Positions 38,295 through 51,780 of a stretch of DNA of 64,000 nucleotides are shown in pieces. This DNA is from Crotophaga sulcirostris (Eukaryota; Chordata; Aves; Cuculiformes; Crotophagidae). Made by a program: the position numbers and the translations under genes. The notes beneath the pieces are model-generated. The model saw nothing but the letters and a program-made list of their open reading frames with translations, was not told where the DNA came from and searched no databases. The first letter of the stretch is position 1. Each line of letters starts with the position of its first letter. The DNA lies in contig VYZB01000120.1 of assembly GCA_013397455.1 (NCBI GenBank), forward strand, positions 28,623-92,622, read 5' to 3'.

Positions 38295-38519
38295 TCACCT
38301 TTTCCAGTACAATTTTTGCTTCCAACGGAGTGATTTGATCTTTGTTTTAAGATAATTTTTCATCTGTTGCGTATTTGGCTTTATTTCTTCTTGACCAGGT
38401 TTCACAGCTTCAGTTTCTGTGTTGGCAGTTTCTTGGCCAGTTTTCCTTTCCTGTTGACCAGATATAATCTCTGCCAGTATGGAAGCTAAGTCCTCTATTG
38501 CCGGCCAAGCGAGAATCAA
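38295..38519 (-). other. Unrecognised 74-codon open frame beside CR1
   Basis: The minus-strand frame encodes a hydrophilic, Lys/Glu/Gln/Thr-rich peptide: a short hydrophobic start (Ile-Leu-Ala-Glu-Ile-Ile), then QQERKTGQETANTETEAVKP and a basic end (Lys-Leu-Tyr-Trp-Lys-Arg). The composition looks more like real coding or ex-coding sequence than the usual chance frames here. I cannot assign a family. It is not a CLYBL exon: the sequence does not match, and the stop directly follows. Options are a decayed transposon ORF1, a processed-pseudogene scrap, or chance. Confidence 0.2.
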
Positions 38520-41500
38520 TCATGCTGAATCTTACTAATATAAATTTGCACTCAACACAAATGTAATCCTCTTGGGAATTATCACCCACCCTAACATAAA
38601 CTTTGCCACATTTTATGGATGCTTAGGAACATTAATTAATTCTTCTAGCCCACTTACATGTATGTTTGTAAATAGATGGTTATCAAGATAATTAAAATAG
38701 CAAGACAAGAGTATCAAAATGGCTTCAGTCTAACAGCTATATAAATATATATATTTAAGAACACTGCTTCTGCCTGTGTTTCTCAGGACAGGTCGCTGTT
38801 TGACTCCATACATATGTGGACCTACTTTCTGGCTATTCTAGTTTCACATCTATATTGCAGAATTGCTGTAGAGCCACAGGCAGGTTGAACCCCATTGTCC
38901 TCTGGACCATTCAGGCTTAGCACAAATGCAGGATCTAGTGACGAGTGCTTTCACTCAGCCAGTTCTGCGTGTCCAAAGGTTCAGCTCAGCTTTTTCATCC
39001 TGAACAATGGGGAAGCAAGGGGGATAGCCTAATATTTTATCCTCTGTTTTGACTATGGAGTCATTGTCCACCAGCATTAAAGGCAAACCTCTCACATGGA
39101 ATAGCTTTCAAAAAGCCTCCCTCCTGTAGACAAGGCGATGATGAGTTTCAGTCGGTGTTTGCTCTTATCCTAATTTGTTTTTCAAATTAAGATGCCTTTT
39201 CTATTGTCTATATAAATTGTTCTACTCCTTCCCTCTGTGGTTTCCCGTATCATGATGCACTCTCCAGACTGAGTACAGGACAAAACTCAGAAGATGTGTT
39301 CTGTTGTCCTATTTCCCAAAGATCACCTCCTGCCTTCCAGCTTTGCTTGTACTTTTTGCACTGCTCCTAGTCAAACAAGTTATTGAAATGTTTTTGTTTG
39401 TTTTTTGCTGTTTCCCTCCCTCGCCTTCAGTTGATGTTTGTAAAGCATTTAACACTACACCAGGCGGGTTAATTTACTGCACTGGTAAAACAGGCTATTT
39501 GGAGTGTCTTGCAACACTGACATGTTTTCAGCTTGAAAATCAGATGTCTCCATCCCAAAGGAAAGAATTCTTGCCAAAGCTTTGTTTATATCGATGCCAG
39601 GTGCAATCTGGCCCAACAGTGGTAATGACATATGAACACTAAACAGTTTGTAAAAAGCATGCTTCAAAATGAAATCTGAATCCTGTATATAAAGACCCAG
39701 GTAAGAGTCTTACTAGGAATTTGCCTGGTGTAGGAAAGTATTTCTTTGTAGAAACATTAATTTGGCTTCTGGGCTCCCTTTAGTGTTATTAGTGGCTTCT
39801 GATTTCAATTTTTTCATTACAGATTGTTTTTCTTTTGCTTCTGGTAGAGTTTTTAAATCCACAGGTTTATTCTGTAGAAATATTTTACCAAAAATTACTG
39901 TAATTACTATATTTAATACTTTACTTTGTATATGGCTCTTGCATGTATGAGTAACAAAAGAAACCTTTCCTCTTTTTGCCTCTGTAGAGAGTTACCCTGA
40001 CTTGGTGAAAATTAGAAATATTGAGACGCAATGCATACTGCAGCACCACTTGAAAGGAAACTGCCAGAACTGAATTGCATCCTCTTCATTTTAGACAAAT
40101 TCAAAATAAGCTTTCAGCACTTAAGGATATTTTTTTGGTTACTGCTGGCTACACAGAGGGAAAAAAATTGTTAAACCTGCATGAGAGTCCTGACCTTTAG
40201 ATGAAACAACTCCCTGCCCATAACGTGAAAGCATAAGAAACCCTGGCAGGCTGCAACTTGCGTATTCTTGTCTGAGCTCTGTGATGGTCACATCCTCAGT
40301 GCCGCTTTGCAAACCTATGGTCAGATAAAACTGTGGAAAACAACAGTGGGTTGACACACTGAGGGCGTTTTAAAATGTGCTCAGATTTTGTCTGCAAACC
40401 TGTAATAAATTGGCACTTCCACTAAATCAGTGGCTGCTTACATGAAGATCTGCCCCTTAAACATCAATGACACTTCTGTAGCGATCAGATTCTTATCTCT
40501 TCGGAGGGGCAACATTAAAACCAAACCCCCATTGCTGCTGTTGAGTGCGGGTACTGCAGTAAGGAAGGTCCTCAGTGTGATCTAGGGATCACATAGGCAT
40601 AGAGCAAATAATTTGCCCATAGAGTAAACCAAACAAAAGCTGGAGGAACAATAGCAAAAAGAGACTATTTGACAAAAAGCTATTCATGTGCGCAACCTAT
40701 TACCTCACCGCATACCTAAGAGCGACCCAGTGGCTTTGGGTTTTGTTTTGAGGAGAAATCTAAGGGAAATTTTCAGGATGCCTTTCCCATGTGTTTGAAG
40801 TAAAATCATGAGATTGGTATGCCTTTAAAATGAGAGATAAACCACTTAATACTTCAGCTCAAACTTCAGAAATCATGATTCTTGAATCAGTGCCTCAGCA
40901 GAAAAGGAAAGACTCAGATTTGCAGATGGCAAGTTGCTTGCTGCAATCTGAAAGGGTCTATACTATAATGGCAAAAAATATGACTATATACACTTTCTTC
41001 CTCTGTCCATCTGCCACTGTTATAGTCTAGTGTGGGGGTGATTTGATTTAAATTTGGACTGTTTGCAGGCTGATTTCTCATTTCTGCAATCATTAGGTTT
41101 GTCATAAAAAGAGTAAATAGATTTTTTTTTTTTTAAAAAACAACTGCTGCCTTGGTGCTGTGTGACTTAAATAGTGAAATCATTGCAATAGTCTCCCACT
41201 GAAGAAATCTACATACATCTGCTGTTGGTCTGCATGGTATCTCATGCAGTGACTGTGTATGTACATCTATACATGGCAGGTTTGGGAATCTTTACGAAGC
41301 TTGCAAGTATTTTCAGAAATGGAAAATGCAGAACAGTGGTAACAACCAGACAGACCAAGAATAAAAGAAGAGAAATACATTAATAATAGAAAATGAGTAA
41401 TGCAAATGGATATTTAATTTATTAATCTTTAAAGGTCATATGAAGAGTCATCTTGGTTTACTCACTTATTATTCACCTTCATCCAGGGAAATTATACACG

Positions 41501-44500
41501 AGCTTGCCAAGGTTTCCCCCGCACTCATTTTGCCAGAATGTCAGTGGACAGAGGTATGTATTTATCAAGACACAGAGACACCAAAAAGCTGTCAGGAATC
41601 ATGACTGCCAACATCAGATCATTCACCTTTCCCCTTGCTCAAAACTTGCCGAGTATAGGACATATAGATGGAATTTTTTAAAATTATTACTATTTTTTCT
41701 TTTCCAGAGGGGCTGGATTTGCCTAGAAGCAGCTTTTGTCCCTTCTGCCATCAGAACCTCATCCTTGCAGGGACCACTCGGTGTGCCTATGTCCTGTAGT
41801 GATGGTCCTCATGGACAAATCCTCCCGGCCCAGGCTGGTCCCTTGTGCTATTCTCACGCCTTTGGGCTCCCAGAGGCACTGATGCACCAACCCGTCCCCA
41901 CTGCTCTGCAGGGTCACCCCCCAACAAGGCATGCGGGCAGCTGTAGGGAACAGGAGCAGCTGGCCAAAGCTGCCAGCTCTGCCAGGCTGACGGCAAAGGA
42001 ATTGCAGCAAATAATGGGAATCTGCTCCTTAACGTGTAACATTTTAAAAATTGTCTGTGATGTTAAAGGATGCATACAGTGCTTTCAGGGGCTGTAGGTC
42101 ATTAGCTCAGGTGCTCTGAAAAATTGTATCTGAAGGCAGACTTTTTAAGTGCTCACTTCAGAAAGCTTATTCTGTGAAAATGAGAAAATATCCAACTAAA
42201 ATTATTAGAGAACATTGATTCCCCTCTCTTTTGCACTGCAGGAATGTCAGTGTGCAAGATGGAAACTCAAGCCCATCAAGACAGTAAAGATTTTGGATAT
42301 GTTTTGCACAAGCTGAAAGAAAGCGAGGCTGCTGCCGATAAGGTTTCATCCTGCTTTGAGTCCCATGGTAACTCCACTAGTAAAGGGGGAAGATGAGTTT
42401 GGCCCATTGCTTGGCAGCACTTTGTAAGGTGTACCTCTGGGTATAAGTCATCTTCCTAGCCTAAATACTGGCCTACCTTACAAATTTTTGTCTTTTCTTC
42501 TTGTTTTTTTCTTTAAAATTTCAAAGGAACTTTGATTTTGTTATAGCTTGCATTCAATATTTTCCCTCCATTGAAATGTTATTGGTATAATATAGCATAC
42601 ATGTTATTCTAAATTCAATGAAAACAGCACTAAAGAGCATCAAAGAGCATTATTTGCTGTCGATCTGAAAACACATAAACATTAATGTGTTTCTTTAACT
42701 GAAGAAAATGAATAGGAGATATTTTGTTACATGGTTCTGAAATTAGGATCTTTGTCTAAAGCTGATGTAAAAAATAAACAGGTTTTAAGCTATGTAAGAT
42801 TTAAACTATCTAGCATCTTTGTCACTTATTCTGTGTCAAGTGGGTACAGACTGCACCGGTTCTGATAAGGAGGCTTTTCACATTCACTGCAACCAGTAGT
42901 AACCCAAGATGTGGAGGGGTGGTGGTGGTGAACAGCAAGGGTCATATTTATAATCTGGAATGCTGAAAAATGTATTTCTTCAAGTTTTCAGCTGATCCGA
43001 GATATTTATCTTAACAAGATCTAATTAGACCTAATTTCCATAGCATATCAATTATTTTCCTCATTAGAGTAGCTAATGCCATGTTCAGATATCATGGCAA
43101 TCAAGCTTGTGATTTCTGGAAAAACTGGTTAGAAGGCTTAGTATTAAGTGTGTTTCCAACTGTGAAATTTATCCTTCCGAGCAATGCCTCCCAGTTTACT
43201 CACTTTGTTCCAGGATTCTCTGCAGCATATGGCCACTGGAACCCATTAAATAACAAGAAGTAAGACAAAGTCAGCGATGAGTCAAAAATAGCTGCACTAG
43301 TGAATCGCCTTTCAAAATTCTGTCTCTAACAAGAAAAATAATGAAGAATAAGACATGCAATTAGAAGAAATTAAGGTCAATTTTCAAACCGGGTTGCCTG
43401 TGTGGTGGTTTCAAAATCCATGTTAGGCACCTCAAATAAAAGCAGTCTGATTGAACACCTGCAGCTCTTGGCAACGTCCTTGCGAATATAAGGCAGCCAG
43501 GCAATTCTTGTACACAAAGTCTCTACCTCTCGGTTTTATTTTCCTCATTACCTAAAAGTCCTAAAACTCCAGGTCCTAATCGCTATGTTTGACATGTTCC
43601 TTTCTCCTCCTAAGGAAGATATCCAGTATTTCCCGTGCATGGCCATATGTGTGCCATATACTTGTTGGACAAGTCCCATTTGCTCAGCAGGAGAGTGAAG
43701 GCACTTATTTTAGTACAGGAACTTGTCACAATATATTTGGATTCTTCACATCCAGACTGAGTAATCTAAAAGTTAGGTGTCTCCTCTAAGTTTTTTTTCT
43801 AGAGTTTTTTTACAGTCAACAGGGAGAGGTCGGTATATCTGGAAGGAGATTTATCTTCTCCTAGATTAGTTGTGTAAGGTATAGAGATGGTTTGTTCTTT
43901 GGAGGCACTCAGCTCCCTCAGCTGAATATTCAGGCAGTCTTGGCAGCTAGTTGAGATGAAGCACCTTCTTCCCAGAGAGCTACAACCAGAAAGATCACCT
44001 GAGCGTTTTCAGGACTGGTGGCGGCTAGCCCAGACGAGACACACAGCATTTTGCTAATATGGAAGGTCTAACTTAGACTTTAGTGCTGTAAGAATATCAC
44101 GCTAGCAGTGGATGTTTAAGATGAGCTCAATGTATGGTTACACTGACACGCTGCATGGCTGAGAGCAGGGAGGTGCTTTCGTTCACAGCTGTACCTTAAC
44201 CAAACACATTTATTTCCCTTCATTTAAAACACACACATAGTGCTCTGAATGGGTGCATCTCAAATGGACATCTCAAATAGGAAACATGCAAATTTCTGAA
44301 TAAAGTAAATTATTTATTTGATGCATTTTGAAGTTCTGTAGTTGTTATTATTTGGTTACTTTTGTATCCAACTCCCTTTATTTGCAAGCAAAAAAGATGC
44401 TTCATCTGGCCATCCAAATAGTATATTCAAACAAAATATCCCAGGAAATAAACAACTGTGCTCTTCTGACCTGCATTATGGACAATAAAAAGTTATCTAG

Positions 44501-47500
44501 AGTCCACAGATTGTAAGTGCTGTGTCTATCCCTTTATACTTAAGCATATCTATGGATTTAATGTGCATATTCAGGTATAACACAGATCGGAATCTGGCCA
44601 CATAATTCCTAATTGATTTAAAATTATATAGATGGTAACGGTGCCAGAAAACAATTTAGTTTGCTCTCTTTCATACTGAGCTGAAGTTGTTTGGTTTTCT
44701 TAAAAGAAATAAAACTGATAATTGTCACTACAGTAAGTAAATATGTCTGAATACACGCAGAAAGCAGATCTATTGGGTAAGAAGGTTACAGAATCTCATT
44801 TTGTGGTCCATCTGCTCCTTCTTTGCTTCCCAAGCCAACAGACACTAATCTGGGATGAAGAAACTGACAGGACATGGGGGAGGAGTAGACCATTACGATT
44901 CCAACTCATTTCAGCTTTTTGATATATATGCTCATGCCATTGTGATATAATTGAAGGAAAATAATGCAGTGGAGTCAGGAGGACAATTCAAACAATTATG
45001 TATTACAGCAGCATTTTACTGTTCAGGACTTACTCGTAATTTCAGTGCAATTTATATATTTTACCTCTAAGCCCCAAATGCTCAAAATTAATGTTCAAGG
45101 GTAAAAAGGTGCATTGCTGGAAAAGATTGCTAAGCAGATAATAAGCTGAAATAAACAGTAAAATAAATCATATCAAGCTAAGAAAATTGTCTAGGGTACT
45201 CCTGTTGGAATTTTCTTTTTTTTTGTTCTAATTTGCATCCGTGCTAATGGTCTTGAAGAAAATGTGAACTCACCCCAATAAAAATTTTCTAGCAATCCTA
45301 ACAAGAAAAAAATTAAAAGCAGTTCAAGAGGATGAGAACTAAATAAAAAAGAAACAAGCTAAGGATATAAACAAAATTCAAAGCCATGGACTGTCAGTGA
45401 GAAAGACAAAGCAAGAAGCGGCAGTGTGGCTAACCAGGGAGAGCAAATGAGAAAGGGATGTGCTGTGTGACAGTATAGTAGTAAAAAAATCAGCCAATGG
45501 AGCCGTATCGTGTCACCTCCATCTCTGTGCAGCTCGGCAACAGCAGTACTGCCAGTCTTGAGTTATTTTTAATTCCGGGCACTTTGTCATCAGAATGACC
45601 ATAATAAATAGAAAGATGTTTGCACCGAAGCAAGAAGGAGCAAGGTGAAAAAGAGAGATGAAAAGAGATAAATATGTCTTGTTTGGCTTAATTCTGATTA
45701 ACACACAAGGCATGTACAAATAATTTAGGCATGTTAACACTCCACTGAAAGTGGTAAGTTCTTGAATGCAGTAAAAGAGAAGTATCACTAGCATTTGGGA
45801 TAAATACCATGAGGAAGTTACAAAAAATAAAGCTGTTGTCAGTGGGAAAGTGTGTCTCACGGTTAAAGCACCCAATCCAATATTTTAAAATAATTTTGAC
45901 CACATGATGTGAAGCACTGACACAGCGTAATGTCCTTCTGCCAGGTGAAGGCTGTTCATACTTTCTGGAAGGGTAACTTTAGACCAGGTCAGAGGATGTG
46001 GATGTGCATAAAAATGACTGGACTTCCTTCAGTTAACCATGGACTTTTCATGTATCCCTTCTCATTCCCTTTCCACACTCAGTGATCCAAAGCTATGGCT
46101 CCAGGTTGTGCCTTGGATGTGGTTGCTTTCCCTTAGGTGCAGGTCCATGAAGAAGTTGGGTTAACTTTGACCCTTTGCTGCCCACTGCAAAATACTTGAA
46201 ATGACTCAATTGCGCCCAAGACACCACAGCCCAAGTCAGCCCTGCCAAACAGTAGCACAGTGCTGCTGATCACCAATGCTGGGGCTGACCTGGTGGCCCC
46301 AGGCAAACATGATGGAGACTGTGTGCCAGCAGTGGTATTCCCAGAGAACACCAGCATTTGCTTAGGGCACTGAACGCACTTCAATTGTAAAGGGCAGCAG
46401 CCATGTAGGGGCAACCAGGGGGACCTCAGGACATCACCACGCACAGGCCATGTTGGTGCTTTACAACACTGAAGCAGCAGTTAAAGGGAAGCTCTGAGCT
46501 AAGCCTAGAGGATGGTCGGGGCAACGACAGAAATTCAAGGTCGGCACTACTATGAGCTTGCCAGCATCCAGACAAGGATACAGACACAACTGCAAATGCA
46601 ACGGGAGGTTCCCTGGAGAAGCAGTCATCCTTTGACTGAGGACAACTCAGTTCTCTCCAGAACAGGTTAAAGACCACACCACAGATGGAGAAGAAATGAC
46701 TGGAGGGAACCTCCCAAGATGTTCAGAAGTCAGCTTGACTTCCATATCCCTCAGTGTGGAAGCAGTGTTTGGAGGCCCTTTGATTCACAGATTTTTCTGG
46801 GCATGTTGAGGACTATGGAGCAAAAAGGCAACGTTTTGCAGCTCCATTCTCTCATATATACATACATATACACAGACTCCTACATAGTTGTCTCAGTCTT
46901 GCAGACTCCTGAACCGCCCTGGACCTGGCACAGGGTCCTAAGTTTCCTTGCTAAACTCTTGCTCTCTGGTGAGCCTTTATCCTTTCAGGCTTGCCCTCCC
47001 TCCATGTCATCAATCACACGGTATTGTTTTTGTGAGAGCCAAGAATCTCATACAGCAACGCCCAAACATAATTACAGATCATCCTCTGAACTTCACCTAA
47101 TGCATCAGGATTTGTAAAAGTCAAATCTGAACTTGAGATAGCAAAAGGGATTCCGAGCACAGCAAGGTTTTCCAGAGAAACCTGTGCAGATCTCTGTTTT
47201 TATGGTTTCATGCACTACAGGCACAGTATGCAATAACAGAATAAGGGTATGCTTGGCACAAGTAGAGATGTACGTGCGTCAGCCTAGAAGAGCATGGATC
47301 CAAGTCACATCCCCCGATTCATGTGGTGCCTTCAAATGGTCAGAGTGATCACCAAAATGTAAATCTAGGCTCCCTTTCCTCACTCTCTTGTACTTTAGAA
47401 GCTGGTCTTGATCCATTCATCTTGCACTGAAGCTGTCAAAAATTCTCTGTTCTCAGAAGTATGAAGAAAGAAACTTCATCCTTATACCTACACCGGATCA

Positions 47501-48160
47501 GGGATCTTTGGACAAGATGCAGTGTTGTTGCTGTGTTTAATTGTCCTTGATTAGATTCTTTCATGAATATGTTGGTTTGCTTTTTGGACTGATGTTCATT
47601 TCCACGCTATCGAGAGGGAAAAGAGTCTAACTATGCATTGTGTGAAACAAAGCTGCTTTTCGATTTGCTCGGAATGTGCCACTTGATAATTTTTCTTGTT
47701 TGAAGCATCTTGGCACCTGCAGCCAAAGCCAGACAACTCAAGGACACAGCTGGTCCTACAGGCTCTAGAGAAAGCCTGGGAACAAAACCAGGGCTGCAGT
47801 GGTGAGAGAAGACTCAACAGAGTGACTATGCAAAATCAGACTTGGCAGAGAAAGACACCATAAGCATGGAGCACAGCCAGGGTTCAGTGGGTGCCTCAGT
47901 GGAAAACATAAGGGCCTTTGTCCAGGACGTGATTTCAGAGGTCAGCTAATGAATAATACAGGAACAACACTTCCTCCTTCTCAAAATCCCATGTCCAGCC
48001 TTTAGATCCCACCTCTTGATGCAGCTGGAAAGTCCAATGCAAGCAACCACTGCTTTGACAATCCATGTGTCCGCCACTTGTGGGAAGGGAGAACTGAGAG
48101 CTTTGCTGGCATTTACTTTGCAGCCCAAAATGTTTGGTAGTGCAGCAGAGAAAGCTGGGT

Positions 48161-49071
48161 AATCACCAGCTTCCAGGTGGCCATGGCAGTGTTTTTGTTC
48201 TCCCTTTGCAAGACAGCTCATCAGCTATGAACATGGTCCTTCTCATCCTGGAGCTCTTGCTCCACTGCTGAGCCCTCACTGAGCTGCTGTTGGACCTCGT
48301 GTTCTTTTCCTGTCCCTGCAGGATAGACACCAGGGTAAGTCAGCTCCACCTGAAGCCTCTCCCTCTGCATGGTACAAATGTCACAGGAGATGGCACTTGA
48401 GGTTGGGGACTCTGAGCACAGCCCTGATCCTCCTTTAGGGTCTTTGTTGCTCCCTGGCATGTGTGTCTCCAGCTGTGAGCTGCTGAAAAGCAAATGGCAT
48501 CTTCAAAAAGGCACAGAGTTTCTCTGGCAGGTTATCTGATGTGGTGGCCAGTGTCCGACACCGTAAGGGGTGGGCAAGCCAAATGCAATGGGGCAGGGCA
48601 TGCCGTGCACCAGACCTGTGTCCCACACTGCCAAAACCCCTGTCCCATGTGCCATGCCCTGCCTTGTTCTGTGGGGGTGCCTGATCCAGAGCCACATCCA
48701 CTGACTCAGCAGTGCGCCAGATCCTGCAGCGCCAGCCTGGGACTGATCGGCTTGGGAAGGAGTTGGCTAAAGAGTGGTGAGACTTGACAGACAGCATGCA
48801 GATGGAAAGGAATTATACCTCTATCATTTGCTGCTCTCTGATTCACTGCAAATTCCTTTCTAGGGAAGTTAAAAAAAATCATATCGTGTGCTAGACCAAA
48901 GATTTGGGTTTGGAAGATCATTAAATGCTTCAGTGTTTATAGGGACTTAAAGACTAAACAAAACCAGAAGCTCTGGAAAACTTCAAATTCTAGTTCTCTG
49001 CACATCCATCTTGGGATCCGTGTTTGATATAGCCAAGCATTAGAACTAAATCACCAGCTTCCAGGTGATTT
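48161..49071 (+). repeat. 19-bp direct repeat pair; second copy is palindromic
   Basis: AATCACCAGCTTCCAGGTG occurs at 48161-48179 and at 49049-49067. In the second copy the flanks extend it into an inverted repeat: AAATCACC at 49048-49055 and GGTGATTT at 49064-49071, around AGCTTCCA. The two copies could mark the same unrecognised repeat family or be coincidental. Confidence 0.6.
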
Positions 49072-49919
49072 CTCTTAACTTGTGGCTCTTCTTTTTCATT
49101 TACCTTCACATAGCCACTTACTACCACATATCTTGGTTCAGGTCCAGGTATCTATCCTGAAAACAGGACACATGACTTCTAAAATCCAGGCAAGTTACAG
49201 CATTAGAAGGATTTATTGCTCAGGGTAAACTACCAGATGCAGTAACTTCTCAAGAAGGGAGCAGTGCCAGCCAAAATAACATAGGTGGGTAGGTTAAAGG
49301 AGCTAAGTAATCCAGCCTGACTGGGCAGACCTAGAAGTAACTGCTGCCAACCATACACGTAAGAGAAGCTACTCGTTGTTGTAAAACGCTCCCTGAACAC
49401 AGTTATAAACAGAAGTAACATGAAAATACGGATGTTCAGATTAATGAATTAAAAGCAACAACAATTTTGATCGGTTCATATAAAACACATTTTTTTTTCT
49501 GCAGATAGATTGAAATACACATTTTTTAAAGGAGAACCCAAATAACCCTACATGCATTAGGTCTTTAGCAGTAGCCTAATTTAAGAGATTTAAATGGAGC
49601 TTTGCACAAGTGTTGGAGAAGATCTGGACCTCCTTGGTTCTAGCCTCCATGGGAGCAAATGCCATCCTCTGCTGAGCACTGGATTTGCACCCTTACTATC
49701 AAAATAATGTTTGCTTACCAATGGCATTTTCTCCAAAAGGTGTAAATAGGCCCTCGTTTAAGCTTGTCACAGATTCAGCTGTTTTCTTTTATCTTCAGTA
49801 ATTTGGATATTTTTTTCCCCTGCAGATAGTTTCTATGTTCCACTCACTGCTATTCGCTAGAGAAAGTCTCTTGGGCTTTTTGCCCTTTGTATTTCCTCTC
49901 TTCTTTCATGTGGAGAAGA

Positions 49920-49962
49920 CTGCCAATGTGGGATTTGCAAACTGCTGCCAATATGGGATTTG
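49920..49962 (+). repeat. Imperfect direct duplication
   Basis: CTGCCAATGTGGGATTTG is repeated 25 bases later as CTGCCAATATGGGATTTG. A third partial copy (GCTGCCAAT) follows at 49974. It is a local tandem duplication. Confidence 0.8.
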
Positions 49963-50804
49963 TGCTGCTGCGGCTGCCAATCTTTAATTTAGCATATGTA
50001 TAAAGCTAATTTTTGGACACGATGCTAGTGCCTGGCATCTCTGCAGGAGTCAGCCAGGTTGTAATGTTTGTATTGTACTGCACTATAAAAAACAATAAAA
50101 AGAAAATATAAAGGAAAAAGCCTTTTATCTCTAGCTTTATAGCTACAGATATGGTCTAAATACTTGTATTCTCCCTCTGCATCTAAAATTCGCTTCCTCC
50201 TTTCTGTGCTGTAGCCCTTTCTTTTAGATTTGCAGTTTGTGTTGCCTGCAGTAGGAGCCAACGATAGGCTCCTACTCCCTACTGAGCATATCTTCGTATT
50301 AAAATGTATAAATGCAACTCTTTAGTGGAAGAAAAAAAAGACTAGTTTCCCTTTAATTATAACTACACAGCCACATGCACAAACTAATACTTTCTCCTTT
50401 TAAAAAATGTTTTAATACAGAGAGCTGTAGAAAAAAAAATCTAATCATTCAGGAAACATCTTTCTTACAGAAAACATAAGCTTGACTACCCTTCTTTGGC
50501 AAGGACATCTGCTGTTCAGGAGGAGGTTCCTGCAGCGAATCCTCTGAAATACGGCGGTGCCATTCTGGCCCCTGCATGGGAGCAAGAGAGAGCTGAACTC
50601 TGGCTCTGGGAGTCCCCCATATGGAGGACCCTGTGCAGTCTCAGGGCGTTTCTTGGCCGTGCCCTGAGAGTGGGCAAAGGGGAAAGCTGATGGGGAAGTC
50701 GGGGCCACGGAGTGGGCAGAGGGGAGCAGCTTCATGCTGCCCCGGGATGGTGGCTATAGCAAGACAAAGGCTATAGTAGGGTGGTACCACTCCAAGTGGT
50801 CCCA

Positions 50805-50872
50805 GATGGATTTACAGATGGATTTATAGGAAGAGAGAGATTTATAGGAAGAGCCTATAGGAAGTGACAGCT
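50805..50872 (+). repeat. Clustered short imperfect repeats
   Basis: CAGATGGATTTA occurs twice back to back (second copy at 50816), then ATTTATAGGAAGAG occurs twice, followed by CCTATAGGAAG. It is a small compound tandem array of 10-20 base units with no evident function. Confidence 0.8.
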
Positions 50873-51714
50873 CACAGCTCTTCCTTACAGAGGGGATTTA
50901 CTAAACCTTTTACCTAAACCTATTCCAGTCCTTGTACTTCAGGCATCCAGCCTTGCACTTGAGGTTCACCAGAAGTGGCGCAGGCATGAAGGAAACTCCA
51001 GAGAATGGGCTGTGGTTTAGTAAAGCATAGCAGACCACGACAGTGGCAAACTGAGTTAGTGACTTAAAGCAGGGCCCACTGAAGGTACCCAGTTCGAGCA
51101 GCTTTCCTTAAATTCAGGGGAAAAAATCATCAGACAAGTGTAGAGAAATACAAAGGGGTTGTGCATTTGCTTTTTACAAATATTTAATTTTCCCCTGGGC
51201 TGCAGAATTTGATTATTTTTTTTTTATTAACAGATATTGTTGTAATTTACTTTCCACGATAGATATTAGATGAAGGAAAATGGTATTGCACTGCCATGGC
51301 ATCACTTTTTCATTTTAATTACTGTAATTTAAATCACCCCATCTACAGAAGTCCACAATATAGCGTTGACTACCCAGTAATAGAAGGTAGTTTTTCCGCA
51401 CGGCTAGACTGGTATTTTCTAAGAAGGAGATCTGCTAGCTTCCCTACTTTCACAGCAGCAGTGCCATGTGCCGTAATAAGACAGGATTATTGTTGCAACT
51501 GCTCTTGAAGGCCTCTCTCCCCAGGCAGCTGAAGAACGACTGAGTCATGCAGGTGATGCATTCGCTATAATGAGACGGACAAAACCCCAAACCCCACATC
51601 CGGGCCACTGCTCAGTGCAGTACCCATGTCTCTTGCAGGCTGGGGGGAGGACGAGGATGAGGGAGTGAGGACAAACCACCAATGCTGGGAAGAAACAAAT
51701 GGATAGTACTCATT

Positions 51715-51735
51715 AAAAAAAAAAAAAAAAAAAAA
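51715..51735 (+). repeat. Poly(A) run, 21 bases
   Basis: Twenty-one consecutive A bases. No target-site duplication or recognisable retrocopy was identified upstream, so I leave it as a simple homopolymer. Confidence 0.9.
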
Positions 51736-51780
51736 GAGTGGGTCTAATGCTAATACAACCCTGCACAGCCATGCAGAAAA

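Larger units (their letters stand above)
38086..51780 (-). other. CLYBL: CLYBL upstream intron, middle part
   Basis: Intron without a recognisable exon. A lysine- and glutamate-rich open frame of unknown origin lies just past the CR1 (38295-38519). Other items are a 19-base direct repeat at 48161 and 49049, short duplications near 49.93 and 50.84 kb, and a poly(A) run near 51.72 kb. The longest open frame (41453-42097 plus) has no motif and is treated as chance. Confidence 0.7.

Noticed and set aside
41453..42097. 214-codon plus-strand open frame, the second longest in the window
   Set aside because: No domain, signal or repeat pattern; composition typical of translated noncoding DNA (many His, Cys, Pro, Ser); internal splice-like pyrimidine tracts. 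Treated as a chance ORF in the intron.
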